Part shown: positions 15,358 through 24,939 of the stretch, one piece after another
Layout of the letters: each line of letters starts with the position of its first letter
Position numbering within the stretch: position 1 is the first letter of the stretch
DNA from: an uncultured Pelagibacteraceae bacterium
GTDB lineage: Bacteria > Pseudomonadota > Alphaproteobacteria > Pelagibacterales > Pelagibacteraceae
DNA: 64,000 nt
Direction of reading: 5' to 3'
Assembly: GCA_902597895.1 (NCBI GenBank)
Contig: CACJZM010000001.1
Coordinates: 305,214 to 369,213, forward strand
Position numbers and translations under genes: made by a program
Notes under the pieces: model-generated
The model's database searches: none
What the model was told of the DNA's origin: nothing
Seen by the model: only the letters and a program-made list of their open reading frames with translations

Positions 15358-18126
15358 ATGACTAAAATAAAAAAAACTGATCATTTCTATTTGATTGATG
15401 GATCAGGATATATTTTTAGAGCATATTATGCTCTTCCACCTTTGACTAGAAAAAGTGATGGACTACCTACTGGAGCTGTAAATGGGTTTTGTAATATGTT
15501 ATTCAAATTACTTGAGGACTCAAAGTCAGATGATAATAAAGAAAAACCAACACACTTTGTAGTAATTTTTGACTCAGCAAGAAAAAATTTTAGAAATGAA
15601 ATTTATTCTGATTACAAAGGAAACAGATCTGATGCACCAGATGATTTGATACCTCAATTTGATTATATAAGAAAATCTGTAGAGGCTTTCAATCTACCCT
15701 CAGTAGAGTTATTGAATTATGAAGCTGATGATTTAATTGCAACTTATTCTGAACAAATTTTGTCTGCAGGTGCAAAAGTTACGATTATATCTTCTGACAA
15801 AGACCTAATGCAGCTTTATAAAAAAAATATTAGAATTTATGACCCAATGAAAAATAAATATATTTCTGATCAAGATATATTAGATAAATTTGGAGTTGAA
15901 CCAAGCAAAGTAATAGATGTCCAAGCGCTTGCAGGAGATAGTAGTGATAACGTTCCAGGTGTACCTGGCATAGGCGTGAAGACTGCAGCTGAATTAATAA
16001 ACGAATACAAAACCTTAGAGAATTTATTAAAAAAAGCTAGTGAAATTAAGCAAAACAAAAGAAGACAAACTTTAATTGAAAATAAAGATAAAGCTATAGT
16101 AAGTAAAAAGTTAGTAACCTTAAAAAAAGATGTTCCAATTAAAAATGAGATAATTGAGTTTAAATTAAAAAATGTTGATAAAAAAAAACTTTATGATTTT
16201 TTAAGAGAAATGGAATTTAACAGATTATTAAGTTCAGCAATATCAACATATGGTGAAATAGGGTTTGAGAAAGATCAAAAAATTGAAAAAAGTATAAATC
16301 AAAAAATTAATTCAAAAAATTATCAATTAATAGAAAATGAAAAAGATTTAGATAAATGGTTAAAAGAGGCAGAAGAAAAAGGTGAGTTTGCAATTGATAC
16401 TGAAACAACATCTTTGGATCCTCATCAGGCTGATTTAGTTGGTATTTCTTTATCCACTAAAGTTGGTCATGCTTGTTATATACCACTAGCACATAAATCT
16501 AAAAAAAACATGAATGAAAAATCAATAATAAAAAAGATTAAACCAATTCTAGAAGATAAGAGTATTAAAAAAATTGGTCAAAACATTAAATTTGATTACA
16601 TAATATTATTTCATAGAGGAATAGATATGACTTCAATGGAGGATACTATGTTGATGTCTTATGTTTTAGATGCAGGAAAAAATCGCCATAACATGGATAC
16701 ATTGTCTCAAATTCATTTAGATCATAAAACCATATCTTATAAAGATTTAGTTGGTACAGGGAAAAAACAAATTAATTTTAGTGAGGTAGATTTAGACTTG
16801 GCAAAAAATTATGCATCTGAAGATGCTGATATAACTTTTAGACTATATCAAATCTTTATAAAAAATCTGAAATCTGAAAAATTACTAAATATTTATGAAA
16901 TCTTTGAAAAACCGCTGATAAAAATTTTAGCACATATGGAAATTTGTGGAATTAAAGTTGATAATAACTTTTTGAAGATTTTATCAAAAAAATTTGAAGG
17001 AAAGATACAAAAACTTGAAAAAGAAATTTTTAAAATTTCAAAAAAAAAATTCAATATTGGCTCAACTAAACAATTGGGTGAAATAATGTATAATGAATTG
17101 AAAATTGCGAATATAAAAAAAACAAAAAAAGGTAGCTTTGCAACTAGCGCACAAGTATTAGAAGATTTATCATTTAAAGGACATGAATTACCAAAATTAG
17201 TTTTAGATTGGAGACAGGTAACAAAACTAAAAAATACTTATTCAGACTCATTACAAGAACATATAAATAAAAATTCTAAAAGGGTTCATACGTCATTTTT
17301 ACTTGCCGCAACATCTACAGGTAGATTAGCCTCTAGTGATCCAAATTTACAAAATATACCAATCAAGTCAGACGATGGAAAAGATATAAGAAAATCTTTT
17401 ATAGCTGATAATCAATCGTTGCTTATTTCTGCTGATTATAATCAAATTGAAATGAGAATCTTAGCTGATTTAGCTGATGTGAAAGAACTAAAAAAAGCTT
17501 TTAAAAATAACGAGGATATTCATTCCTTAACCGCAAGCCAAGTTTTTAATGTTAAAGTTAAAGATGTTAATTCTGATATGAGAAGAAAAGCAAAAGCAAT
17601 TAATTTTGGTATCATTTATGGAATCTCCCAATATGGTCTTGCAAAACAAATAGGTGTTTCCAATGTTGAAGCAGAAGAATTTCTAAACGCATATTTTATA
17701 AAATTTCCAGAAATTAAAAATTATATGGAATATACAATTAAATTTTGTAGGAAAAGTGGATTTGTAAACAATATTTTTGGAAGGCGAACGCATGTTACAG
17801 GAATTAATGACAAAAATTTTAATATCAGAAATTTTCAAGAAAGAGCCGCAATTAATGCTCCTATTCAGGGATCAGCATCAGAAATAATGAGACTTGCAAT
17901 GATAAGAATTAATAAGAAATTTGAGTCAATTAAAAACCTGAATTGTAAAATTTTATTACAAATACATGATGAATTAATTTTTGAAGTGAAAAAAGATGAA
18001 GTACTAGAATATGAAAAATTAATAAAAAAAGAGATGTCAAGTGTTAAGGATAGTGATTTACATACATTTTCAATACCTCTTTCAATTGACATTAATCATG
18101 GTAATAATTGGGGTGAACTACATTAA
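15358..18126 (+). CDS. polA: DNA polymerase I
   Basis: Three-domain repair and Okazaki-fragment polymerase, 922 aa. The 5'-3' nuclease domain (about 1-290) has YLIDGSGYIFRAYYALP and ALAGDSSDNVPGVPGIGVKTA. The 3'-5' exonuclease domain starts near 325, with the proofreading motif FAIDTETTSLD (Asp347), so proofreading appears intact. The polymerase domain has motif A SADYNQIEMRILA, the O-helix RRKAKAINFGIIYGIS and motif C LLQIHDELIFEV. A TATAAA at 15335-15340 about 18 bases before the ATG may be the -10 element, though no good -35 is seen. Confidence 0.97.
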   Translation: MTKIKKTDHFYLIDGSGYIFRAYYALPPLTRKSDGLPTGAVNGFCNMLFKLLEDSKSDDNKEKPTHFVVIFDSARKNFRNEIYSDYKGNRSDAPDDLIPQFDYIRKSVEAFNLPSVELLNYEADDLIATYSEQILSAGAKVTIISSDKDLMQLYKKNIRIYDPMKNKYISDQDILDKFGVEPSKVIDVQALAGDSSDNVPGVPGIGVKTAAELINEYKTLENLLKKASEIKQNKRRQTLIENKDKAIVSKKLVTLKKDVPIKNEIIEFKLKNVDKKKLYDFLREMEFNRLLSSAISTYGEIGFEKDQKIEKSINQKINSKNYQLIENEKDLDKWLKEAEEKGEFAIDTETTSLDPHQADLVGISLSTKVGHACYIPLAHKSKKNMNEKSIIKKIKPILEDKSIKKIGQNIKFDYIILFHRGIDMTSMEDTMLMSYVLDAGKNRHNMDTLSQIHLDHKTISYKDLVGTGKKQINFSEVDLDLAKNYASEDADITFRLYQIFIKNLKSEKLLNIYEIFEKPLIKILAHMEICGIKVDNNFLKILSKKFEGKIQKLEKEIFKISKKKFNIGSTKQLGEIMYNELKIANIKKTKKGSFATSAQVLEDLSFKGHELPKLVLDWRQVTKLKNTYSDSLQEHINKNSKRVHTSFLLAATSTGRLASSDPNLQNIPIKSDDGKDIRKSFIADNQSLLISADYNQIEMRILADLADVKELKKAFKNNEDIHSLTASQVFNVKVKDVNSDMRRKAKAINFGIIYGISQYGLAKQIGVSNVEAEEFLNAYFIKFPEIKNYMEYTIKFCRKSGFVNNIFGRRTHVTGINDKNFNIRNFQERAAINAPIQGSASEIMRLAMIRINKKFESIKNLNCKILLQIHDELIFEVKKDEVLEYEKLIKKEMSSVKDSDLHTFSIPLSIDINHGNNWGELH

Positions 18127-18179
18127 GCAAAACCATCTATTGCCCAAATTAGAACAATTTAGTATTTTTAAAGTAGTCT

Positions 18180-18878
18180 ATGAAAGAAACAATTGCATTA
18201 ATTGATGATGATAGAAATATTTTAACCAGCTTAAGTATTGCTTTAGAAAAAGAGGGTTTTAAAGTTCAAACTTATCTGGATGGAGAAAGTGCTCTTATTG
18301 GTTTAACTAGATCGCCTCCAGATCTAGCGGTTATAGACATTAAAATGCCTAGGATGGATGGAGAAGAGTTGCTTAGAAAATTGAGGAAGAAAACTTCTTT
18401 ACCTGTAATCATGTTAACTTCAAAAGATGAGGAAGTAGATGAATTATTAAACTTAAAACTAGGTGCTGATGATTTTGTAAAAAAATCAGGTGGATTTTCA
18501 CAGAAGATTTTAATTGAGAGGATTAGAGTTCAATTAAGAAAAAAGGATACCAATGTAGAGGATAACAAGAACATCATATCTCATGGAAAACTAAAACTTG
18601 ATCCATCCCAATTAGAGTGTGAGTGGGCAGGCAAACAATTGCCTGATAAATTAACAACTACTGAATTTTTAATAGTTAAAGAGTTAGCAAAACGACCAGG
18701 TATAATTAAGGAAAGATCACAATTAATGGATATTGCATATAGAGAAGATACGGACATCGAAGACAGAACTATAGATAGTCACGTAAAGAGAATAAGAAAA
18801 AAATTTAAAAAAGTTGATAGTAATTTTTCTGCAATAGAAACTAGATATGGCAGTGGTTATCGTTGGAATGTAAGTTGA
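18180..18878 (+). CDS. chvI: OmpR-family response regulator, ChvI-type
   Basis: 232-aa response regulator: receiver domain with acidic pair Asp10/Asp11 and phospho-acceptor Asp53 (AVIDIKMPRMDGEE), MLTSK and a conserved Lys, then a winged-helix DNA-binding domain (about 135-230) ending RTIDSHVKRIRKKF and YGSGYRW. It resembles ChvI, the envelope/acid-stress regulator of alphaproteobacteria, and is paired with a ChvG-like kinase through a TGATG overlap. A weak TTGCCC-17-TATTTT promoter may lie at 18140-18168, which would leave a very short leader. Downstream ahcY may be in the same region by convention but has its own promoter candidate. Confidence 0.88.
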   Translation: MKETIALIDDDRNILTSLSIALEKEGFKVQTYLDGESALIGLTRSPPDLAVIDIKMPRMDGEELLRKLRKKTSLPVIMLTSKDEEVDELLNLKLGADDFVKKSGGFSQKILIERIRVQLRKKDTNVEDNKNIISHGKLKLDPSQLECEWAGKQLPDKLTTTEFLIVKELAKRPGIIKERSQLMDIAYREDTDIEDRTIDSHVKRIRKKFKKVDSNFSAIETRYGSGYRWNVS

Positions 18879-20413
18879 TGTTAAGTAATTTTATCAAAAA
18901 TCTTTCAATTTTAAAAAAATTTCTTTTTTTAAACTTAGTATTTTTTTTAGTAATTGGGGTTTTTACTTTATTATATTTAAGAAGTATCGAACCGTCATTG
19001 ATTAAAAATAAAGCCTCTAACCACATACAAATTATTGATAATACTACAGACCACTTAAAAAGATTAAAAATTAATTTTAATATTGATGAAATTAAAAAAT
19101 TTTTATTTTCTACGAGATTTCTTTTCCAAAATCTTGATAGAGTCGTAATATTTGATAGTAACTTTAATCTCATAGGGGATACAGATACTTTAGACCTAGA
19201 TCCAAGATCTTTTTCTCCAAAACTTGAAATTGTTGAGATGGATATTTTAGGTAGCGAAGTAAAAAAATCTGATTCAAATAAACAAACATCACTAGAAAGT
19301 AAAAATTTACCTTTTTTAAAAGATAAACTAACAAATTATGCAAACTCATCAGAATTTGGAAAACCTTTGGCATTTACTCAAAATACTTATGAACAATTTA
19401 TTTTAACAACAATAAAAAATGTGAATATAGACGAAAATAATTATGGATTCATAGTGATACAAGAAAATGCAAATGAAATTAGAGTTGCAATAAATGAAAG
19501 AAAAAATTTTATATTAAGAACAGCTGCAATTGTAATTGTTGTTATAATGATTTTTTCATTTGTGCTTAACAGATATTTTCTTAAACCTATTAAAAATATA
19601 GTCAATTATACAAATATTATCAAAGAAAAAAGTAATGAAGAAACAAATATAGAAAATATCAAAAAAAGAAATGATGAATTAGGAATTTTATCAAAGTCTG
19701 TTGATGAAATGACAAAAGAATTAAACAAAAGAATTACAAATGCTGAAAATTTTTCAACAGATTTAGTTCATGAAATTAGAAATCCATTAGCTTCACTTAA
19801 AAGTGCATCTGAAATTATTTCAGAAACAGAAAATAAAACTTTAAGAGATAAATTAATAAATATAATTTCCCATGATGTTGAAAGGATTGAGAGATTAGTA
19901 ACAGATTACTCTCAAATGTTAAAAGATGAAGCTGCAATTTCCTCAGAACAAATGAAAGAGCTTGATCTCAAATTAATTACCAGATCTGTTGTTGATGATT
20001 ATAATGGAGTTTATAATTCAAAAAGAGGTATATCTGTAAAATTAAATACCAATGGCTCAAAGGATTATAAAATTTTAGGTATTGAAAATAGAGTTGAGCA
20101 AATCATTGCAAACTTATTAGATAATTCTATTTCTTTCAGTAATGATAACCAAGAAATAGAAGTCGAGCTAGAAAAGGCAAATAATGGTTCTATAAATCTT
20201 AATGTCATTGATCAGGGTGAGGGATTTAAAGAGACTGATACTAATAAAATTTTTAATAGATTCTATAGTAATAGACCTGAAAAATTTGGTGAGCACTCAG
20301 GCTTAGGTTTAAATATAGTAAAAAATCTTGTTGAACTTCATAATGGTCAAATTCGCGCATCAAATAATGACGATAAAGGTGCAAAAATTGAGATTACGTT
20401 CCCAAAAATATAA
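18878..20413 (+). CDS. chvG: Sensor histidine kinase, ChvG-type
   Basis: 511-aa membrane kinase. A first transmembrane helix at about residues 14-34 is followed by a periplasmic domain to about 210, a second helix (TAAIVIVVIMIFSFVL), a HAMP segment, the H-box FSTDLVHEIRNPLASLKSASE with phospho-acceptor His298, and an ATPase domain with N-box NLLDNSISF, VIDQGEGF and GLGLNIVKNL. I use the ATG at 18878, which overlaps the chvI stop as TGATG, and not a TTG 15 bp upstream. Periplasmic sensor plus linked ChvI regulator support the ChvG call; the signal sensed is unknown. Confidence 0.88.
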   Translation: MLSNFIKNLSILKKFLFLNLVFFLVIGVFTLLYLRSIEPSLIKNKASNHIQIIDNTTDHLKRLKINFNIDEIKKFLFSTRFLFQNLDRVVIFDSNFNLIGDTDTLDLDPRSFSPKLEIVEMDILGSEVKKSDSNKQTSLESKNLPFLKDKLTNYANSSEFGKPLAFTQNTYEQFILTTIKNVNIDENNYGFIVIQENANEIRVAINERKNFILRTAAIVIVVIMIFSFVLNRYFLKPIKNIVNYTNIIKEKSNEETNIENIKKRNDELGILSKSVDEMTKELNKRITNAENFSTDLVHEIRNPLASLKSASEIISETENKTLRDKLINIISHDVERIERLVTDYSQMLKDEAAISSEQMKELDLKLITRSVVDDYNGVYNSKRGISVKLNTNGSKDYKILGIENRVEQIIANLLDNSISFSNDNQEIEVELEKANNGSINLNVIDQGEGFKETDTNKIFNRFYSNRPEKFGEHSGLGLNIVKNLVELHNGQIRASNNDDKGAKIEITFPKI

Positions 20414-20427
20414 CTTTAAGTTAAACG

Positions 20428-20456
20428 TTGATTAAATTTGATAAAGTTGTTACAAA
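20428..20456 (+). promoter_or_regulatory. Predicted promoter of ahcY
   Basis: TTGATT (20428-20433), a 17-base spacer and TACAAA (20451-20456) lie in the 52-bp gap before ahcY. Transcription would start only about three bases before the ATG at 20466, so the mRNA would be nearly leaderless. No Shine-Dalgarno sequence is visible, which agrees. Confidence 0.38.
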
Positions 20457-20465
20457 CCGCATCTT

Positions 20466-21752
20466 ATGAGCGATTACAAAGTTAAAGATATCAATCAAGC
20501 AGAATTTGGAAGAAAAGAAATTTCTTTAGCAGAAACTGAGATGCCTGGCTTAATGGCACTAAGAAAAGAATATCAAGGAAAAAACCCTCTTAAAGGTGCA
20601 AGAATTTTAGGTTGTTTGCACATGACAATTCAAACAGCAGTATTAATTGAAACATTGGTAGACCTAGGTGCAGAAGTAAGATGGTCTTCATGTAATATAT
20701 TTTCTACCCAAGATCATGCAGCTGCAGCAATAGCGAAAGCAGGTATTCCTGTATTCGCGTGGAAGGGTGAGACGGAGGAAGAATACTGGTGGTGCGTAAA
20801 ACAAACAATTGAAGGCAAAAAAGATTGGAAGCCTAATATGATTTTAGATGATGGTGGTGATCTTACTGCCCTAATGCACAAAGATTATAAAGATTTAATG
20901 AAGGATATAAAAGGTTTAAGTGAGGAAACAACTACAGGCGTTTTAGCTCTGAAAAAAATGGAAGAGCAGGGAACACTTTTAGTACCTGCAATCAACGTTA
21001 ACGACTCAGTCACAAAATCAAAATTCGATAATCTCTATGGGTGTAGAGAAAGTTTAGTTGATGGTATAAAAAGAGCTACTGACGTCATGATGTCTGGAAA
21101 AGTTGCAATTGTTGCTGGTTTTGGTGACGTTGGAAAAGGAAGTGCTGCATCACTTAGACAAAGCGGTGCAAGAGTAATGGTAACCGAAACTGATCCAATT
21201 TGTGCGCTACAAGCGGCTATGGAAGGTTATGAGGTTGTCTTAATGGATGAGATGATTGGTCAAGCTGATATAGTTGTTACAGCTACTGGTAATAAAGACA
21301 TAGTAACAGCAGATCATATGAGAGCTATGAAAGATAGATCTATACTTTGTAATATTGGACACTTTGACAATGAAATACAGGTAGAAGCTTTAAAAAACTA
21401 TAAGTGGGATGAAATTAAACCTCAAGTCCACGAAATTACCTTTCCAGATAACAAAAGACTAATTTTGTTAGCTGAAGGTAGACTTGTAAATCTTGGATGT
21501 GCTACAGGTCACCCAAGTTTTGTAATGAGTGCATCTTTTACAAACCAAGTTACAGCACAAATAGAATTATGGAATAACTCAGATAAATATGAGAAAAAAG
21601 TTTATGTACTACCAAAACATCTAGATGAGAAAGTTGCAAGACTACACCTTGAAAAAGTTGGTGCAAAATTAACACCACTATCAAAAGATCAAGCTGATTA
21701 TATAAGTGTTAAAACTGAAGGACCTTACAAGCCAGACGCTTACAGATATTAA
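20466..21752 (+). CDS. ahcY: S-adenosylhomocysteine hydrolase
   Basis: Cleaves S-adenosylhomocysteine to adenosine and homocysteine, recycling the product inhibitor of methyltransferases. 428 aa. Motifs: [15 protein letters not shown] near the start, [23 protein letters not shown], the NAD-binding [21 protein letters not shown] and the C-terminal end KPDAYRY that completes the neighbouring subunit's NAD site. The family is highly conserved, and base composition here is less A+T-rich than in neighbours, as expected for a constrained, well-expressed gene. It follows the ChvI/ChvG pair, a neighbourhood also seen in other alphaproteobacteria. Confidence 0.97.
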   Translation: MSDYKVKDINQAEFGRKEISLAETEMPGLMALRKEYQGKNPLKGARILGCLHMTIQTAVLIETLVDLGAEVRWSSCNIFSTQDHAAAAIAKAGIPVFAWKGETEEEYWWCVKQTIEGKKDWKPNMILDDGGDLTALMHKDYKDLMKDIKGLSEETTTGVLALKKMEEQGTLLVPAINVNDSVTKSKFDNLYGCRESLVDGIKRATDVMMSGKVAIVAGFGDVGKGSAASLRQSGARVMVTETDPICALQAAMEGYEVVLMDEMIGQADIVVTATGNKDIVTADHMRAMKDRSILCNIGHFDNEIQVEALKNYKWDEIKPQVHEITFPDNKRLILLAEGRLVNLGCATGHPSFVMSASFTNQVTAQIELWNNSDKYEKKVYVLPKHLDEKVARLHLEKVGAKLTPLSKDQADYISVKTEGPYKPDAYRY

Positions 21753-21763
21753 ATCTGTTTTAG

Positions 21764-22210
21764 ATGAATATTTCATCACCCAAAGATCTAAATAAAATCA
21801 CAGAAAAAATTAATAAAATTATATCACCAGGAGATTATATTTTTTTATTTGGAGAAATTGGAAGTGGCAAAACCACATTTACAAGACACTTGGTAAATTC
21901 TTTAGAAATAAAAAATAAACTTTCTGAAAGTGAAGTTTTAAGCCCTACATTTAATATTGTTTATGAATATGAGATAAATAATATACTGATAAAACATTTT
22001 GATCTTTATCGTCTAAGAAGCAAAGATGAACTAAATAACCTAGGGATATTTGATAATACAGAGGATATTATTACTATAATTGAGTGGCCAGAATTAATTG
22101 ATGAGAAACCATTGAACAGATTAGAGTTGTATTTTAAATATGCAGAAAATATGGAAGAAAGAAATTTAGAAATTTATTTTTATGGAAGACTCAAAGAAAA
22201 TAAGTTTTAA
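21764..22210 (+). CDS. tsaE: tRNA t6A37 biosynthesis ATPase TsaE
   Basis: 148-aa P-loop ATPase of the TsaBDE complex that makes N6-threonylcarbamoyladenosine at position 37 of ANN-decoding tRNAs. Walker A GEIGSGKTTFTRHL is near residue 27; LSPTFNIVYEY and HFDLYRL are family motifs, and IIEWPE is the Walker B-like end. It starts 11 bp after ahcY and overlaps the following kinase gene by 29 bp. The tsaE-amgK-murU order is conserved in alphaproteobacteria. Confidence 0.93.
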   Translation: MNISSPKDLNKITEKINKIISPGDYIFLFGEIGSGKTTFTRHLVNSLEIKNKLSESEVLSPTFNIVYEYEINNILIKHFDLYRLRSKDELNNLGIFDNTEDIITIIEWPELIDEKPLNRLELYFKYAENMEERNLEIYFYGRLKENKF

Positions 22211-23153
22211 AAAATATTCATCCTTAGAAGGTGATGCTTCTTTCAGAAAATTTTATAGAAAAAAAAATGCCAAGGGTACATCCATTATAGTTTTTGCTAA
22301 TAAAGAAAAAGAAAAAAACCTTTTAGATTATGCATCTGTAAATAAACTGCTTAATATTAATGGAATTTTAGTTCCAAATTTAATTTCTGAAAACTATAAG
22401 AATAATTTTATAGAAATTGATGACCTGGGAAATAAAACTGTTTTTTCCGAATTAAAAAAAAAAAACAACAGCAAGGTATTTTTTTTAATCCTAAAAAAAT
22501 TAATTAAAATCCAAAATATCAAAACAAATAAAATTAAAAATTTTCAGAATAAATTTTATAAAATAAAAAAATATACAAATAAAATTTTAATAGATGAAGC
22601 TAAGCTATTTTTAAATTGGTATTTGCCAGACTATTACAAAGGAAAAAAACGTGAGTATATTAAAAAAAAATTTTTGAAAATTTTTAGCAATATGTGTAAA
22701 AATCTCAAAAATGAAAACAACACTTTTGTTCATAGAGATTTTCATGTTTCCAATATTATGATTTACAAAAAAAAACTTTTTATAATTGACTCCCAGGACG
22801 CATTATTTGGAAATATTGCATACGATTTAGCCTCTTTAATTGATGATGTTAGGATAAAGACATCAAAAAAAATAAAAAAAACAATTTATGAAAAATATTT
22901 TTTAATTAATAAAAAAAAAATAAATAAGAAAAACTTTAACAACGATTTTCTTATTTTATCCATATTAAGAAATTTTAAAATTATAGGTATATTTAAAAGA
23001 CTCCACAAACGAGATAAAAAAAAAACATATTTAAAATTAATACCCTACGCATGGAAACTTATTGAAGAGAGGGTAGAAGAAAGAAAGGATTTTAAATATC
23101 TAAAAATCAACATAGATAAGTACTTTCCAAAAGAGGTTAGATACAAATTATGA
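22182..23153 (+). CDS. amgK: Anomeric N-acetylmuramate/N-acetylglucosamine kinase, AmgK-like
   Basis: 323-aa protein of the aminoglycoside-phosphotransferase fold. The catalytic loop is FVHRDFHVSNIMI (HxDxxxxN) and the metal aspartate is in IIDSQDALFGNIAYDLASLIDD. AmgK phosphorylates the anomeric carbon of recycled MurNAc, feeding MurU, which is the next gene (4-bp ATGA overlap). The N-terminus begins inside tsaE (29-bp overlap); no other in-frame Met is close, so this start is adopted. The C-terminal half is very lysine-rich. Function rests on fold motifs and the adjacent murU. Confidence 0.82.
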   Translation: MEDSKKISFKKYSSLEGDASFRKFYRKKNAKGTSIIVFANKEKEKNLLDYASVNKLLNINGILVPNLISENYKNNFIEIDDLGNKTVFSELKKKNNSKVFFLILKKLIKIQNIKTNKIKNFQNKFYKIKKYTNKILIDEAKLFLNWYLPDYYKGKKREYIKKKFLKIFSNMCKNLKNENNTFVHRDFHVSNIMIYKKKLFIIDSQDALFGNIAYDLASLIDDVRIKTSKKIKKTIYEKYFLINKKKINKKNFNNDFLILSILRNFKIIGIFKRLHKRDKKKTYLKLIPYAWKLIEERVEERKDFKYLKINIDKYFPKEVRYKL

Positions 23154-23839
23154 GTGTCAAAACTGCTTTAATCTTATGTGCTGGTTTTGGTAAAAGATTA
23201 GAGCCATTAACCAAAAGTATACCCAAACCTTTGCTTAAAATAAAAGACATTACTTTATTAGAAAGAACACTACAGATAATTGATAAATTAGAAATTAAAG
23301 AAGTAAAAATAAATACTTTTTACCTTGAAGATCAAATTATTGATTTTATAAAAAATTATAAATCAAGCTTAGAAATTGAGATTATAAAAGATGGAAAAGA
23401 AATTTTAGATACTGGTGGGGGAATACTCAATTTAATTAATTCTTCTGAAGATGAAGATTTTATAGTTTTTAATCCAGATACTATGTGGGATATAAAATAC
23501 ATTGACGAATTAAAAGGTATGATTGAATATTATGATTCAAATAAACTTAGTAATTTGCTGTTAGTAGTGAATAAAAAAAAAAGTTTTGACAAAAGATTTA
23601 TAGGAGATTTTGAACTTAAAAATAAATCTTTATTTAAATATGAAAATAATAATTTTATTTATATTGGGTGTCAGATTATTAACAAAAAAATTTTAAACAA
23701 TATATCCGACACTTCTTTTTCAATATCTAAAGTATGGAATAATGAAATTAGTAAAAATAATTTAAATGGTTTTGAGAGTACAAAAGAATTTTTTCATGTC
23801 ACTGATTTAGAAATTTTTAATGAAATTATTAAAAGTTAA
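23150..23839 (+). CDS. murU: N-acetylmuramate-1-phosphate uridylyltransferase, MurU-like
   Basis: 229-aa nucleotidyltransferase. The N-terminal signature LCAGFGKRLEPLTKSIPKPLL is the sugar-1-phosphate nucleotidyltransferase loop, and FNPDTMW carries the metal-binding aspartate. The short length and the pairing with an AmgK-like kinase point to MurU, which makes UDP-MurNAc from MurNAc-1-phosphate and so bypasses de novo UDP-MurNAc synthesis. Start overlaps the amgK stop as ATGA; the end overlaps gpmA tail to tail by 11 bp. In many relatives addB/addA follow here; in this window they do not. Confidence 0.85.
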   Translation: MSVKTALILCAGFGKRLEPLTKSIPKPLLKIKDITLLERTLQIIDKLEIKEVKINTFYLEDQIIDFIKNYKSSLEIEIIKDGKEILDTGGGILNLINSSEDEDFIVFNPDTMWDIKYIDELKGMIEYYDSNKLSNLLLVVNKKKSFDKRFIGDFELKNKSLFKYENNNFIYIGCQIINKKILNNISDTSFSISKVWNNEISKNNLNGFESTKEFFHVTDLEIFNEIIKS

Positions 23840-24539
23840 TTAGATCTTGTGCTCTTTCTTTATCAAGATATCTAGCATTTTTAACTATTCCCTTCTCAAA
23901 TTCTATTAAAAGAGGATTACCTGTTGGTATTTCGAGTTTTGAAATATCATTTTCGTTTATTTTGAATAAATATTTACACAAAGCTCTAATAGAATTTCCA
24001 TGAGCAGCTATAAGTATGTTTTTATCTATTTTATCAGATATATTTTTTTCATAATAATTTGTTACTCTTTCGAATGTATCTTTAAGTGACTCTGTATCTG
24101 GAATTTTATCTCTAGGTACGTTCTTATAAGTTTCAATATTTATTGGGTGATATGGACTATTTTGATTTAACGGATCTGGAGCAACATCCCAAGATCTTCT
24201 AAATTCTTTTATTTTTTTCTCTCCTAACTTTATTTTCATTTCATCTTTGTTTAAACCCGTTAAGGCACCATAATGTCTTTCATTGAGCTGCCAAGATTTT
24301 ATAACATTATTATTTTTAATTCTAAGTGTATTTAAAATTAAGTCTAAAGTTTCAATTGCTCTTTTTTGATATGAACAGAAAAAAAAATCTAAATTTAATT
24401 TAAGCTCTTTAATTAGTTCTCCTGCCTTGCAGGCTTCTAATTTACCATTTGGCGCCAAATCAACATCCACCCAACCTGTAAACCTTTTTTCAAGGTTCCA
24501 TTGGCTTTGTCCATGTCTTACTAAAATTAAATGACTCAT
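23829..24539 (-). CDS. gpmA: Phosphoglycerate mutase, 2,3-bisphosphoglycerate-dependent
   Basis: Interconverts 3- and 2-phosphoglycerate in glycolysis and gluconeogenesis. The 236-aa protein begins MSHLILVRHGQSQWNLEKRFTGW, with the phospho-histidine at His9, then ERHYGALTGLNKDE and the second catalytic histidine in IAAHGNSIRAL. This is the cofactor-dependent form with full motif set, not a general histidine phosphatase. Only 25 bp separate its start from the divergent VanZ-like gene. Confidence 0.95.
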   Translation of the reverse strand: MSHLILVRHGQSQWNLEKRFTGWVDVDLAPNGKLEACKAGELIKELKLNLDFFFCSYQKRAIETLDLILNTLRIKNNNVIKSWQLNERHYGALTGLNKDEMKIKLGEKKIKEFRRSWDVAPDPLNQNSPYHPINIETYKNVPRDKIPDTESLKDTFERVTNYYEKNISDKIDKNILIAAHGNSIRALCKYLFKINENDISKLEIPTGNPLLIEFEKGIVKNARYLDKERAQDLINF

Positions 24540-24564
24540 CAGATATTTAAACTATAATTTAAAA

Positions 24565-24939
24565 ATGAAATTAATAAAAATACTTTTTTTCATAGTTAAC
24601 ATAGCATTTATAATTTTTTATATTTATCCAGGAAGTATATTTGGATGTTTATTTTATAAGGATTGTTCAATTCAACCTCAATTAACAAAAGATTTTATTA
24701 TTTCCTCTAATCACTTTTATTCATTTTTAATAATATCTTTATGTGGATTTCAAATATTTATTCAGAATTATAAAAATTTAATAATATTATATTTATTTTC
24801 TTCTTCTGTAATTCTTGAACTATCTCATTTAATTATTCCTAATAGGTCATTTCAATTTTCTGATATGTTTGGTAATATAGCTGGAGTTACAGTATCATTT
24901 GCAATTATAAAACTTATAAATTATTGGAGAAAAAAATGA
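24565..24939 (+). CDS. VanZ-like small membrane protein
   Basis: 124 aa with four hydrophobic segments (about 3-28, 45-65, 72-88, 102-118). The segment ILELSHLIIPNRSFQFSDMFGNIAG follows the VanZ pattern: an E, a polar helix, an R and then D...N...G. VanZ-family proteins are poorly understood membrane proteins, some linked to glycopeptide resistance or wall metabolism. It is translationally coupled (ATGA) to the ATPase zeta inhibitor gene. Function unknown. Confidence 0.65.
   Translation: MKLIKILFFIVNIAFIIFYIYPGSIFGCLFYKDCSIQPQLTKDFIISSNHFYSFLIISLCGFQIFIQNYKNLIILYLFSSSVILELSHLIIPNRSFQFSDMFGNIAGVTVSFAIIKLINYWRKK

Noticed and set aside
20414-20465. SAM- or SAH-binding riboswitch upstream of ahcY
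   Set aside because: The gap is 52 bp and the sequence does not match the known SAM-II, SAM-V or SAH consensus as far as I can tell; a promoter explains it better.
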